Source: Aeromonas jandaei (GTDB taxonomy: Bacteria; Pseudomonadota; Gammaproteobacteria; Enterobacterales; Aeromonadaceae). From it: DNA of 64,000 nt. The stretch's first letter is position 1; each line of letters starts with the position of its first letter. Of this stretch, positions 44,872 through 52,703 are shown piece after piece. A program made the position numbers and the translations under genes. The stretch spans positions 4,370,001 through 4,434,000 of the forward strand of contig NZ_CP149571.1 of assembly GCF_037890695.1 (NCBI RefSeq), given 5' to 3'. The notes beneath the pieces were generated by a model. That model was not told where the DNA came from, made no database searches, and saw only the letters and a program-made list of their open reading frames with translations.

Positions 44872-45380
44872 GCTTTTACTTCCTCTTGAGACGGGTGGCG
44901 CAGGGCCATAAAACGGGTGACCTGATCGGCAAGCAGCTGGCGCTTCTCGTCGCGGCCGAGATAAACCTTGAAGATGCAACGACCGGAGTGGCCGAAGAAC
45001 TGGAAGGAGTGCCCCTCCTTGCCCATGAACAGCTTGCTGACCAGCGCAATCCCCGCCACGTTGTCGAGCTTGAGGTGACCGTGCAGCTCACCGTCGCGGC
45101 CCATCAGGTTGTAGTAGCCACGCGCATCTTTCCCCTTCGGGAACGGCGCCTTCACTTCAAAGATGGAACCTTCCGACTCGACAATGGTGGTTACCGGGCC
45201 CCAGTCGGCCAGATCGTCCAGCAGAGCTTGTGCGCGATCGGCGGGCAACAGGGTCACCAGCTCCGCGGGCAGCTGGCGAACCACCTCCCACTCGCTGACG
45301 GCCAGCTGGGCTGCAATGGTTGAAGGGTGAGCGCTGGGATCCTGTTCCAGCATCTCCTGAATGCGTTGTGCAATGCTCAT
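44868..45380 (-). CDS. hutX: Cytosolic haem carrier HutX
   Basis: The 170-residue protein contains an N-terminal helix-turn region (AAQLAVSEWEVVRQLP) and a C-terminal half matching the HutX/HuvX family (IFEVKAPFPKGKDARGYYNL, LKLDNVAGIALVSKLFMGKEGHSFQFFG, GRCIFKVYLGRDEKRQL). It binds haem in the cytoplasm and delivers it to HutZ. It is first in hutX-hutZ and divergent from hutB. The 167-bp region between contains a Fur box. Confidence 0.93.
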   Translation of the reverse strand: MSIAQRIQEMLEQDPSAHPSTIAAQLAVSEWEVVRQLPAELVTLLPADRAQALLDDLADWGPVTTIVESEGSIFEVKAPFPKGKDARGYYNLMGRDGELHGHLKLDNVAGIALVSKLFMGKEGHSFQFFGHSGRCIFKVYLGRDEKRQLLADQVTRFMALRHPSQEEVKA

Positions 45381-45458
45381 CGTTTCTCCCTCGGCGAGGC
45401 ACCCGCCTCGCTGTTTATCATGGCGGCTACTCTAATAAAGCACCAGAATCAATGCAAT

Positions 45459-45473
45459 TGATAATTGCTATCA
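45459..45473. promoter_or_regulatory. Fur box in the hutX/hutB divergent promoter
   Basis: TGATAATTGCTATCA matches the 7-1-7 Fur consensus at 12 of 14 positions and lies between hutX and hutB, so iron would repress both operons. Confidence 0.8.
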
Positions 45474-45547
45474 TTCTCAGTGCATTTTATTCAAACCCTT
45501 GATATTCTCGGCGGCACACCCGTTTCACCCTACTGTCGGAGGTTAGC

Positions 45548-46399
45548 ATGGGCCGTACTCTTGCCCTCGCACTCACCCTGCTGAGCAGCTCTCTGCTCCC
45601 CCTGTTCACTCATGCTGCCGAAGCGCCCAATACCCGCATCGTCAGTATTGGCCCGGCCACCACTGAACTCATTCTGGCGCTCGGTGGCGATGATCGCCTC
45701 GTCGCGACCGATGTCAGCAGCCCCTTGCCAACAGGGTTGCCCAAGGTGGGCTATCAGCGCGCACTGGCAGCCGAAGGGATCCTCAGTCTGGCACCAACTC
45801 TGGTGGTCGGCAGCGATGAGATGGGGCCTGCGCCAACCCTCGATCAGCTGCGCCGTGCCGGGGTCAAGGTAGAAGTGCTGGAAACGGCACCGACTCTGGC
45901 CAACCTCAATGAGCGTATCGATACCCTGGCCAGCCTGCTGGATGACCAGGCCGCGGGCGAGCAGCTCAAACAGCAGATCCTGAGCCAGACCGAGCAGCTG
46001 GCGGCACAAGCCAAACAGAGCAAGCCGCTCAAGGTTGCCTTTTTGCTGTTGCACAAGGGGCAACCGGTGAGCATTGCCGGGGGCGACACCACCGCCGGCG
46101 CCCTGCTTACGCTGGCTGGCGGCACCAATACCGCAGCCACGCTGCGCAACTACAAACCCGTCTCCGCCGAATCCCTGATCGAGATGCAGCCTGATCTGGT
46201 GCTGGTCAGCGGCCGCGACTGGCAGCGCTACGCCGACCCGGCCAAGGTGCTGGCCGAAGTACCCGCACTGGCCGCCACCCCGGCCGGCAAGCGCAACGCC
46301 ATTCACGCCATCGACGGTCACGCTCTGCAAGGGGGCCTGAGCCTCAACTCCCTGCAGCAGGCGAACCAGATCGCCCAGTGGCTCAAACAGGGGTCATGA
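45548..46399 (+). CDS. hutB: Haem ABC transporter periplasmic binding protein HutB
   Basis: The 283-residue protein has a signal peptide (1-24, ending THAAE). The mature protein is a class III (BtuF/HmuT-like) two-lobe binding protein with RIVSIGPATTELILALGGDDRLVATD at the start, an inter-lobe helix (about 130-155) and a final IHAIDGHALQGGLSLN. The Tyr of GYQRAL is at the position of the haem-ligating Tyr in HmuT. It feeds haem to HutCD. The end overlaps the next gene by a few bases. Confidence 0.92.
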   Translation: MGRTLALALTLLSSSLLPLFTHAAEAPNTRIVSIGPATTELILALGGDDRLVATDVSSPLPTGLPKVGYQRALAAEGILSLAPTLVVGSDEMGPAPTLDQLRRAGVKVEVLETAPTLANLNERIDTLASLLDDQAAGEQLKQQILSQTEQLAAQAKQSKPLKVAFLLLHKGQPVSIAGGDTTAGALLTLAGGTNTAATLRNYKPVSAESLIEMQPDLVLVSGRDWQRYADPAKVLAEVPALAATPAGKRNAIHAIDGHALQGGLSLNSLQQANQIAQWLKQGS

Positions 46400-47427
46400 T
46401 GCGCTTGCCCCTCCCCTGGCTGCTGGCCCTCACCACGGCCGCCCTCGTCCTGTTGTTGCTCGGTTCACTGGCAACCGGGCCGATGGCACTCACCCTGAGC
46501 GAGAGCCTGCGCGCGCTCTATGCCGGACAGGGGAGCGGAATTGCGGCTCACAAGCTTTTGATCGTGCAGGAGATTAGGCTCCCTCGTACCCTGCTCTGCA
46601 TCGCGGTCGGCGGGATCCTCGGGCTCTGTGGCGCCGTGATGCAGGGGCTGTTTCGCAACCCCCTTGCTGACCCCGGCATCATAGGGGTCTCCGGCGGCGC
46701 GGCACTCGGAGCAGCCTTGGCCATCGTGCTGCTGGCCCCCCTCGGTCAATCGCTGCAACAGCTGCTCGGCGTCGGGCTATTGCCGCTGCTCGCCTTTCTC
46801 GGCGGTGCGCTGACCACCACTCTGGTCTATCTGCTCGGAACCCGCGAAGGCGGCACCTCGGTGACCGTCATGCTGCTGGCCGGGGTCGCCATCACAGCGC
46901 TCTCGGGCGCGGTGATCGGCCTGCTCAGCTATCTTGCCGACGATCAGATGCTGCGGGATCTCAGCCTCTGGCAGATGGGCACCCTAGCTGCTGGTAAACC
47001 GGCAGACATGGCGCTGGCGCTGCTTACGCTGGCGGCCCTGCTGTGGCTCTTTATGCGCGATGCCAATCCCCTCAACGCCCTGCTGCTCGGCGAAGGGGAA
47101 GCCCGTCATCTGGGGATCGATGTTCAGGCGCTCAAGCGCCGCCTGATTCTGCTCACCGCAGCAGGTGTCGGCGTGGCGGTGGCCGTCGCCGGCATGATTG
47201 GGTTTGTCGGGCTGGTGGTGCCCCATCTGGTACGACTGCTGGCCGGCCCCAACCATGTCAGACTGCTTCCCCTCTCCGCCCTGATGGGAGCAGCCCTGCT
47301 GCTGGGGGCCGACATGCTGGCGCGCACCCTGCTGGCTCCGGCCGAACTGCCGGTCGGCATCATTACCGCCCTGCTCGGTGCCCCCTTTTTCATCTGGCTG
47401 CTGATCAAGAGCCGCCGCGCGCTTTAA
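46396..47427 (+). CDS. hutC: Haem ABC transporter permease HutC
   Basis: The 343-residue FecCD-family permease has ten predicted helices and the conserved RLPRTLLCIAVGGILGLCGAVMQGLFRNPLADPGIIGVSGGAALGA region, split over residues about 60-110, plus MIGFVGLVVPHLVRLLAGPNH near 260. The start is the ATG at 46396 overlapping the hutB stop; a second ATG follows directly. An upstream alternative start (GTG at 46378) inside hutB is not favoured. It forms the membrane channel with HutD. Confidence 0.93.
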   Translation: MMRLPLPWLLALTTAALVLLLLGSLATGPMALTLSESLRALYAGQGSGIAAHKLLIVQEIRLPRTLLCIAVGGILGLCGAVMQGLFRNPLADPGIIGVSGGAALGAALAIVLLAPLGQSLQQLLGVGLLPLLAFLGGALTTTLVYLLGTREGGTSVTVMLLAGVAITALSGAVIGLLSYLADDQMLRDLSLWQMGTLAAGKPADMALALLTLAALLWLFMRDANPLNALLLGEGEARHLGIDVQALKRRLILLTAAGVGVAVAVAGMIGFVGLVVPHLVRLLAGPNHVRLLPLSALMGAALLLGADMLARTLLAPAELPVGIITALLGAPFFIWLLIKSRRAL

Positions 47428-47438
47428 CACGGATTGCT

Positions 47439-48239
47439 ATGGAACGATTTGCCTCCCCCCTGCTGACCTGCTCCCGACTGAGCCTGCGCCGTGGCCAGCG
47501 CCAGATCCTGGATGGGCTCGATCTCGCTCTGCACAGCGGCACCCTGACCGCCCTGCTCGGCCCCAACGGGGCGGGCAAGAGCACCCTGCTCAAATGCCTG
47601 ACCGGTGAGCTGCCCCATGAAGGCACCATCACCCTGTTTGGCCGGGAGCGTCAGCTGTGGGATAGCAGCCAGCTGGCCCACCGGCTCGGGGTGCTGCCAC
47701 AGAGCTCGTCGCTCAACTTCCCCTTTCTCTGTGAAGAGGTGGTGGCCATGGGACGCCTGCCCCACAGCGAACCCACTCGCCGCAAGGAGGAGATAGTGGC
47801 CGCCGCCATGGCCCATGCAGGGGTCGAACATCTGGCCAAGCGGCTCTATCCGGGCCTCTCCGGCGGCGAGCGGCAGCGGGTACAGTTTGCCCGGGTACTG
47901 GCCCAGATCTGGCAAGCCCCTGATTCACCCGAGCAATCGGAACAACCACGGCTGCTGCTGCTCGATGAGCCCACTTCGGCCCTCGATCTGAAATATCAGC
48001 ACCAGCTGCTCGCCATGGCCCGGGCGCTGGCCAGCCGCAACACCGCCGTGCTGGTGGTACTGCACGATCTCAATCTGGCGGCGCGCTATGCCGACCGGCT
48101 GGTGATGCTGGAGCGGGGCAAACTGATGGCCGATGGCACACCGGGCGAAGTGCTCACCCCCGAGCTTATCTCCCGCCTCTACGGCTATCCGGCTCAGGTG
48201 CTCCACCATCCAGAAAGCGGCCTGCCGATGGTGGTGTAA
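47439..48239 (+). CDS. hutD: Haem ABC transporter ATP-binding protein HutD
   Basis: The 266-residue ATPase of the FepC/HmuV class has Walker A LLGPNGAGKSTLLK, Q-loop LPQSSSLNFPF, signature LSGGERQRVQFARVLAQI, Walker B RLLLLDEPTSALD, and a switch His in VVLHDLNLAARYADR. The long insertion between signature and Walker B (WQAPDSPEQSEQPR) is usual for HmuV. The ATG at 47439 lies 11 bp after hutC. No terminator was recognised in the 214 bp that follow (48240-48453), and no gene is seen there. Confidence 0.94.
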   Translation: MERFASPLLTCSRLSLRRGQRQILDGLDLALHSGTLTALLGPNGAGKSTLLKCLTGELPHEGTITLFGRERQLWDSSQLAHRLGVLPQSSSLNFPFLCEEVVAMGRLPHSEPTRRKEEIVAAAMAHAGVEHLAKRLYPGLSGGERQRVQFARVLAQIWQAPDSPEQSEQPRLLLLDEPTSALDLKYQHQLLAMARALASRNTAVLVVLHDLNLAARYADRLVMLERGKLMADGTPGEVLTPELISRLYGYPAQVLHHPESGLPMVV

Positions 48240-48453
48240 GAGATAGGAAAACTGTCGTCCCTTACCGCAACTCGGGCCGAAGTGACCTGATTTACCCCGA
48301 GTCATACAGGCCAGCCAATATTCATCATCGACCCAAACTGGCTGTGAATAGCCTCACACTTTGGCCAGACAAACATCCCGTAGCCTTGAGCGATCTCTAT
48401 AATGGCGCAGCCGCATGGCACGCTTAACTCATTGATGCTACGGAATAATTACA

Positions 48454-49824
48454 ATGAAAAATATCAACAAGACCCTACTGGCCGCCGCCATTTCCCTCGG
48501 AATGCTGGCAGGCTGCAACAGTGATACCGACAACAACGAAGCAAAGGCACCCAACTCCATGGTCCGTTTTGCCACCTTCAACCTCTCTTTTGACCGCACT
48601 GCCGCCGGCATGCTCTCTGGTGAACTGGCACTGACTCGCTCCGCGCAGGATGAGTTGCTGGCCCGCCTCGCCGACGGCAATCTGAACGGGGCAGAGAAGA
48701 CCAAGGCCCTGAACGTGCAGCAGATCCGCAATGTCGCAGAAATCATCCAGCGCACCCGCCCGGATGTGTTCCTGCTCAACGAGTTCGACAACGACGGCAA
48801 AGGCGAAAGCACAACCGATCTGAAAGCCTTCAACAACAACTATCTGGCCCACGCCCAACACAGCGAAGTGACGGCCATCAGTTATCCTGTGCTGCAAAAC
48901 TTCGCCACCAATACCGGCCTGATGAGCGGCTACGACCTCAACCTGGATGGCAGGGTCAACAACGGCCCCGATGATGCCTGGGGCTTTGGCAACTACCACG
49001 GCCAGTACGCCTTTGCCGTGATGTCCAAATATCCCATCGACACCAAGCAGATCCGCACCTTCCAGAACTTCAAGTGGAAGGATATGCCGGGCGAGAAGAA
49101 CCCCGTCATTGATGACTGCAACAACCCCAATGCCAAGATCCCGGCCGGCCGTCAGTGCGGCGATGCCTGGTATGCCGATGAGGTGTGGCAGAAGTACCCG
49201 CTCTCCTCCAAGAACCACGCTGACGTGCCGGTGCGGATAAAAACTGAGAAGGGGGAAGAGGTGATCCACTTCCTGATCTCCCACCCGACCCCGCCCATCT
49301 TTGCCAATGCGGCGCGTCACACCGTCAAGCACAACCGCGCCGAGATCGCCTTCTGGAACGACTACGTCAAAGGGCTCAACTACATGGCCGATGACAATGG
49401 CACCAAGGGTGGGTTGAAGCAAAACGCCAAGTTCGTTATCGCCGGGGATCTCAATGCCGATCCGCAAACCGGTGACGGTGACCTGAGCGCCATTCAGGAT
49501 CTGCTAAACAATCCGCTGATGAATCAGGCCATCACCAATGGCACCCTGATCCCGGTCAGCGAAGGGGGCCCGGAGTGTGTCAGCAAGGGGACCGACTGCA
49601 AACGCAACCTCAATCGTCCCAACCCGGAGCGGATCACCAACACCAGCGTGCTGCAGCTGGATCACGTTATCCCCTCAGCCAACCTCAACGCAGTGAAGAG
49701 TGGTGTCTACTGGCCAGCCAGCTTCGAGGCCGGTTACCACCTGGTCTATGATGCGAAACTCGGCATCGCCAAGGGAGTCAGTTCGGATCACCGCATGGTC
49801 TGGGTCGATCTCAAACTCGATTGA
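48454..49824 (+). CDS. Endonuclease/exonuclease/phosphatase-family lipoprotein
   Basis: The 456-residue protein has lipobox LAGC (Cys21). The EEP fold is visible from residue 38: RFATFNLSFDR, VFLLNEFDNDG (metal Glu), SKYPI, ISHPTPP, AGDLNADPQTGDG (Asp/Asn) and the terminal SSDHRMVWVDL (catalytic His). A long insert with NNGPDDAWGFGNYHGQYAFAV separates the early blocks. Substrate may be DNA, a phosphodiester or a lipid-like phosphate; the sequence does not tell. Monocistronic with its own terminator. Confidence 0.85.
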   Translation: MKNINKTLLAAAISLGMLAGCNSDTDNNEAKAPNSMVRFATFNLSFDRTAAGMLSGELALTRSAQDELLARLADGNLNGAEKTKALNVQQIRNVAEIIQRTRPDVFLLNEFDNDGKGESTTDLKAFNNNYLAHAQHSEVTAISYPVLQNFATNTGLMSGYDLNLDGRVNNGPDDAWGFGNYHGQYAFAVMSKYPIDTKQIRTFQNFKWKDMPGEKNPVIDDCNNPNAKIPAGRQCGDAWYADEVWQKYPLSSKNHADVPVRIKTEKGEEVIHFLISHPTPPIFANAARHTVKHNRAEIAFWNDYVKGLNYMADDNGTKGGLKQNAKFVIAGDLNADPQTGDGDLSAIQDLLNNPLMNQAITNGTLIPVSEGGPECVSKGTDCKRNLNRPNPERITNTSVLQLDHVIPSANLNAVKSGVYWPASFEAGYHLVYDAKLGIAKGVSSDHRMVWVDLKLD

Positions 49825-49846
49825 GCCACCCACTGACTGCCAATTC

Positions 49847-49869
49847 GGGGGCCTTCAGGCCCCCTTTTT
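49847..49869 (+). terminator. Terminator of the EEP lipoprotein gene
   Basis: GGGGGCC-TTCA-GGCCCCC followed by TTTTT, 22 bp after the stop. Confidence 0.93.
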
Positions 49870-49987
49870 GTTTCCGCCATATCGCCACGTCTGCTACTGC
49901 TTCAAGCTCCATGCTGAGTAACCAGACAGTTACCGCCCGCCACGACGGCAGACGATTCGGCAAATCGTGCGCTACACCACCATTCCG

Positions 49988-50012
49988 ATACCCCTGCCTT
50001 GCAAGGGGGTAT
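49988..50012. other. Inverted repeat upstream of btsS
   Basis: ATACCCC/GGGGTAT with TGC/GCA pairing inside; CACCAT and ATGGTG on the outside extend the symmetry imperfectly. It could be an operator or leader hairpin, 59 bp before the kinase start. Confidence 0.35.
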
Positions 50013-50070
50013 GGTGTTTGCTAATACTCCGCGTCCATTAAATGACCAACCATAACCGGGGCAATGAGCC

Positions 50071-51765
50071 GTGGCGTTTGAACAATTCACTCTGGTGATC
50101 TCGCTGTTCCAGCAGCTCTGCGTCTATCTGGTGATCGCCTGGCTGCTCTCCAAGACGCCGCTGTTCATGCCGCTCACTCAGGTGACCCTGAGCTGGCCCC
50201 ACAAGATCCTCTGTTACCTCATCTTCTCCGGCTTCTGCGTCATGGGCACCTACTTTGGCCTCAGGGTCGAGGACTCCATCGCCAATACCCGCGCCATTGG
50301 CGCCGTGCTGGGAGGCATAGTCGGCGGCCCGGTGGTGGGGCTGCTGGTAGGGCTCACCGGCGGCATTCATCGCTATTCGCTGGGGGGCTTTACCGCGCTG
50401 GCCTGCACCTTCTCCACCATCGCCGAGGGGCTGCTCGGCGGACTGGTGCACCGCCACTTCGTCGCCCGCCACCGGCTCGACCTGCTGTTCAGCCCCTGGG
50501 TGGTCGGTTCGGTAGCCCTCATCGCCGAGCTGATGCAGATGGGGATCATCCTGTTGGTGGCCCGCCCCCTTGATGATGCCATCCACCTTATCGAGAACAT
50601 CATCGCCCCCATGCTGGTGGCCAATACCCTGGGGGCCGCCATGTTCATGCGGATGATCCTCGATCACCGCGCCATGCTGGAGAAGTACTCGGTCGCCTTC
50701 TCCGCCCGCGCCCTCAAGATCGCCGAGCGGGCGATGCGGGTGCTGGACAAGGGCTTCACTCAGGATGCGTGTCAGCAGATGGCGCGCATTCTCTACGAGG
50801 AGACCGGAGTGGGCGCCGTGGCCATCACCGATCGGGAGAAGCTGCTCGCCTTTATCGGCATCGGCGAGGATCACCACCTGCCGGGTACCGCCATCAACTC
50901 GGCGCACACCTTCAAGGCGATCCAGCACAACGAGGTGGTCTATGCCGACGGCAACCTCATCCCCTACAGCTGCAACCTGCATCCCCAGTGTCGACTCGGC
51001 TCCTCGCTGGTCATTCCGCTGCGGGGGGAAGAGGGCTCGGTGGTGGGCACCATCAAGCTCTACGAGCCCAAGCGCAAGTTCTTCTCCTCCATCAATCGCA
51101 CCCTGGGAGAGGGGATCGCCCGGCTGCTCTCCGGCCAGATCCTGGCCGGCAAATACAACGAGCAGAAGCGGCTGCTGGCCCAGTCGGAGATCAAGCTCTT
51201 GCAGGCGCAGATCAACCCGCACTTTCTGTTCAACGCCCTCAACACCCTGTCGGCGGTAATCCGGCGCGACCCCGAGAGCGCCCGCACCCTGGTGCACAAC
51301 CTCTCCACCTTCTTTCGCAAGAACCTCAAACGCCAGGGGGACGAGGTGACCCTGGCCGACGAGCTGGAGCATGTGAACGCCTATCTGCACATCGAACAGG
51401 CCCGCTTCGCCGAGCACCTGAGCGTGCAGATCCATATTCCCGAGCAGCTGCTGGAGTACCGGCTGCCCACCTTCTCCCTGCAACCGATCGTCGAGAACGC
51501 GGTCAAGCACGGCATCTCCCAGATGTTCGAACCCGGCCTGCTGACCCTGACCGCCCGGGTTGAGGCGCAGCGGGTGGTGCTGGAGGTGTGCGACAACGCC
51601 GGGCTCTACCAGACGACACAGGAGGGAGGTGGCCTTGGCATGAACATAGTGGATCGGCGCATCAAGGCTCGTTACGGCGCCGAGTACGGGGTCGCCATCG
51701 ACTGCGTCCCCCATCAATCAACCCGGGTGAGGATCACCCTTCCCCTGCAGGAGAGCCCATGCTGA
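50071..51765 (+). CDS. btsS: LytS/BtsS-type sensor histidine kinase
   Basis: The 564-residue protein has a 5TM-LYT membrane sensor (about 1-195; GAVLGGIVGGPVVGLLVGLTGGIHR is diagnostic), a GAF domain (about 225-355) and a His_kinase/HATPase pair. The phospho-acceptor His at about 383 lies in QAQINPHFLFNALNTLSAVI, and GGGLGMNIVDRRIKARYG is the ATP lid. The start is a GTG. The response regulator overlaps its end by 7 bp and a CstA-family transporter gene follows. That arrangement matches E. coli BtsS (YehU), a pyruvate sensor with BtsR and transporter BtsT. Confidence 0.85.
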   Translation: MAFEQFTLVISLFQQLCVYLVIAWLLSKTPLFMPLTQVTLSWPHKILCYLIFSGFCVMGTYFGLRVEDSIANTRAIGAVLGGIVGGPVVGLLVGLTGGIHRYSLGGFTALACTFSTIAEGLLGGLVHRHFVARHRLDLLFSPWVVGSVALIAELMQMGIILLVARPLDDAIHLIENIIAPMLVANTLGAAMFMRMILDHRAMLEKYSVAFSARALKIAERAMRVLDKGFTQDACQQMARILYEETGVGAVAITDREKLLAFIGIGEDHHLPGTAINSAHTFKAIQHNEVVYADGNLIPYSCNLHPQCRLGSSLVIPLRGEEGSVVGTIKLYEPKRKFFSSINRTLGEGIARLLSGQILAGKYNEQKRLLAQSEIKLLQAQINPHFLFNALNTLSAVIRRDPESARTLVHNLSTFFRKNLKRQGDEVTLADELEHVNAYLHIEQARFAEHLSVQIHIPEQLLEYRLPTFSLQPIVENAVKHGISQMFEPGLLTLTARVEAQRVVLEVCDNAGLYQTTQEGGGLGMNIVDRRIKARYGAEYGVAIDCVPHQSTRVRITLPLQESPC

Positions 51766-52496
51766 CCGCCCTGATCGTTGACGATGAACCCCTCGCCCGC
51801 GAGGAGCTGCGCCTGTTGCTGGAGCAGGCGGGCAATATCCGCCTGCTGGGAGAGTGCGCCCACGCCATGGATGCGCTGCCCGCCATCCACCGCCTCAAAC
51901 CCGACCTGCTGTTTCTCGACATCCAGATGCCGCGCATCAACGGGCTGGAGCTGGTGAGCATGCTGGACCCGGACTTGCGCCCCCACATCGTCTTCATCAC
52001 CGCCTACGACGAGTTTGCCCTGCGCGCCTTTGAGGAGAACGCCCTCGACTACCTGCTCAAACCGGTCACGGCGGAGCGGATGAACAAGGCGCTGGAGCGC
52101 ATCCAGCGGCTGCTTTCGCCCAAAGGTGAATTAGCTGGCCAGCCGCTGCCGGATCCGACCCGCATCGCCCAGCCCCTGCGCAGCATCCCCTGTAGCGGCC
52201 ACAACCGGATTCTGCTGCTACCTCTTGGCGAAGTGGAGTTCATCCACAGCGATCTCACCGGCAACCGGGTGATCAGCGGCCAGCAGCAGGGCACCACCGA
52301 GCTGACCCTGCGCACCCTGGAGGAGAAGACCGGCTTCGTGCGCTGTCACCGCCAGTACCTGCTCAATCCGGGCCAGATCCGCGAAATCCTGCTGCTGGAC
52401 GGCGGGCTGGCGGAGGTGGTGACCCAAGGCGGCCACAAGGTGCCGGTGAGCCGCCGCTACCTCAAGCCCCTCAAGGAGCTGCTGGAGATCCCCTGA
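51759..52496 (+). CDS. btsR: LytTR-family response regulator
   Basis: The 245-residue protein has a receiver domain (about 1-120) with Asp8/Asp9 and phospho-acceptor Asp54 in LFLDIQMPRINGLEL, and switch Thr plus Lys in FITAYDEFALRAFEENALDYLLKP. The C-terminal LytTR DNA-binding domain (about 143-240) contains GEVEFIHSDLTGNRVI, FVRCHRQYLLNPGQI and VPVSRRYLKPLKELL. Its ATG lies inside the end of the kinase gene, so the two are translationally coupled. Two 9-bp direct repeats just downstream, before the transporter gene, are a candidate binding site. Confidence 0.92.
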   Translation: MLTALIVDDEPLAREELRLLLEQAGNIRLLGECAHAMDALPAIHRLKPDLLFLDIQMPRINGLELVSMLDPDLRPHIVFITAYDEFALRAFEENALDYLLKPVTAERMNKALERIQRLLSPKGELAGQPLPDPTRIAQPLRSIPCSGHNRILLLPLGEVEFIHSDLTGNRVISGQQQGTTELTLRTLEEKTGFVRCHRQYLLNPGQIREILLLDGGLAEVVTQGGHKVPVSRRYLKPLKELLEIP

Positions 52497-52584
52497 GGGG
52501 GTGGGCCACTCCCTCCCGCTCCCCTGCCCGTTACCCGCTTCCCACGCCCGCCGGCTCATCCCTCAAACCGCTCGGGGCCGCTTT

Positions 52585-52614
52585 TCTGCCACTCGCAGGC
52601 GGCCCTCTGCCACT
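52585..52614 (+). promoter_or_regulatory. Direct-repeat operator, candidate BtsR site at btsT
   Basis: TCTGCCACT occurs at 52585-52593 and again at 52606-52614, 21 bp start to start (two helical turns). LytTR regulators bind pairs of about 9-bp direct repeats spaced by about 12 bp. The site lies about 90 bp upstream of the transporter start. Confidence 0.6.
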
Positions 52615-52703
52615 GACCTTTTCTGCGCTCCCCTTTCCCTGTCGCCTGCGTAAAGTGCAGCCTGAGCCCGGCCAGATTGGCCACAGGAAAAGGAAACTCC
52701 CCC

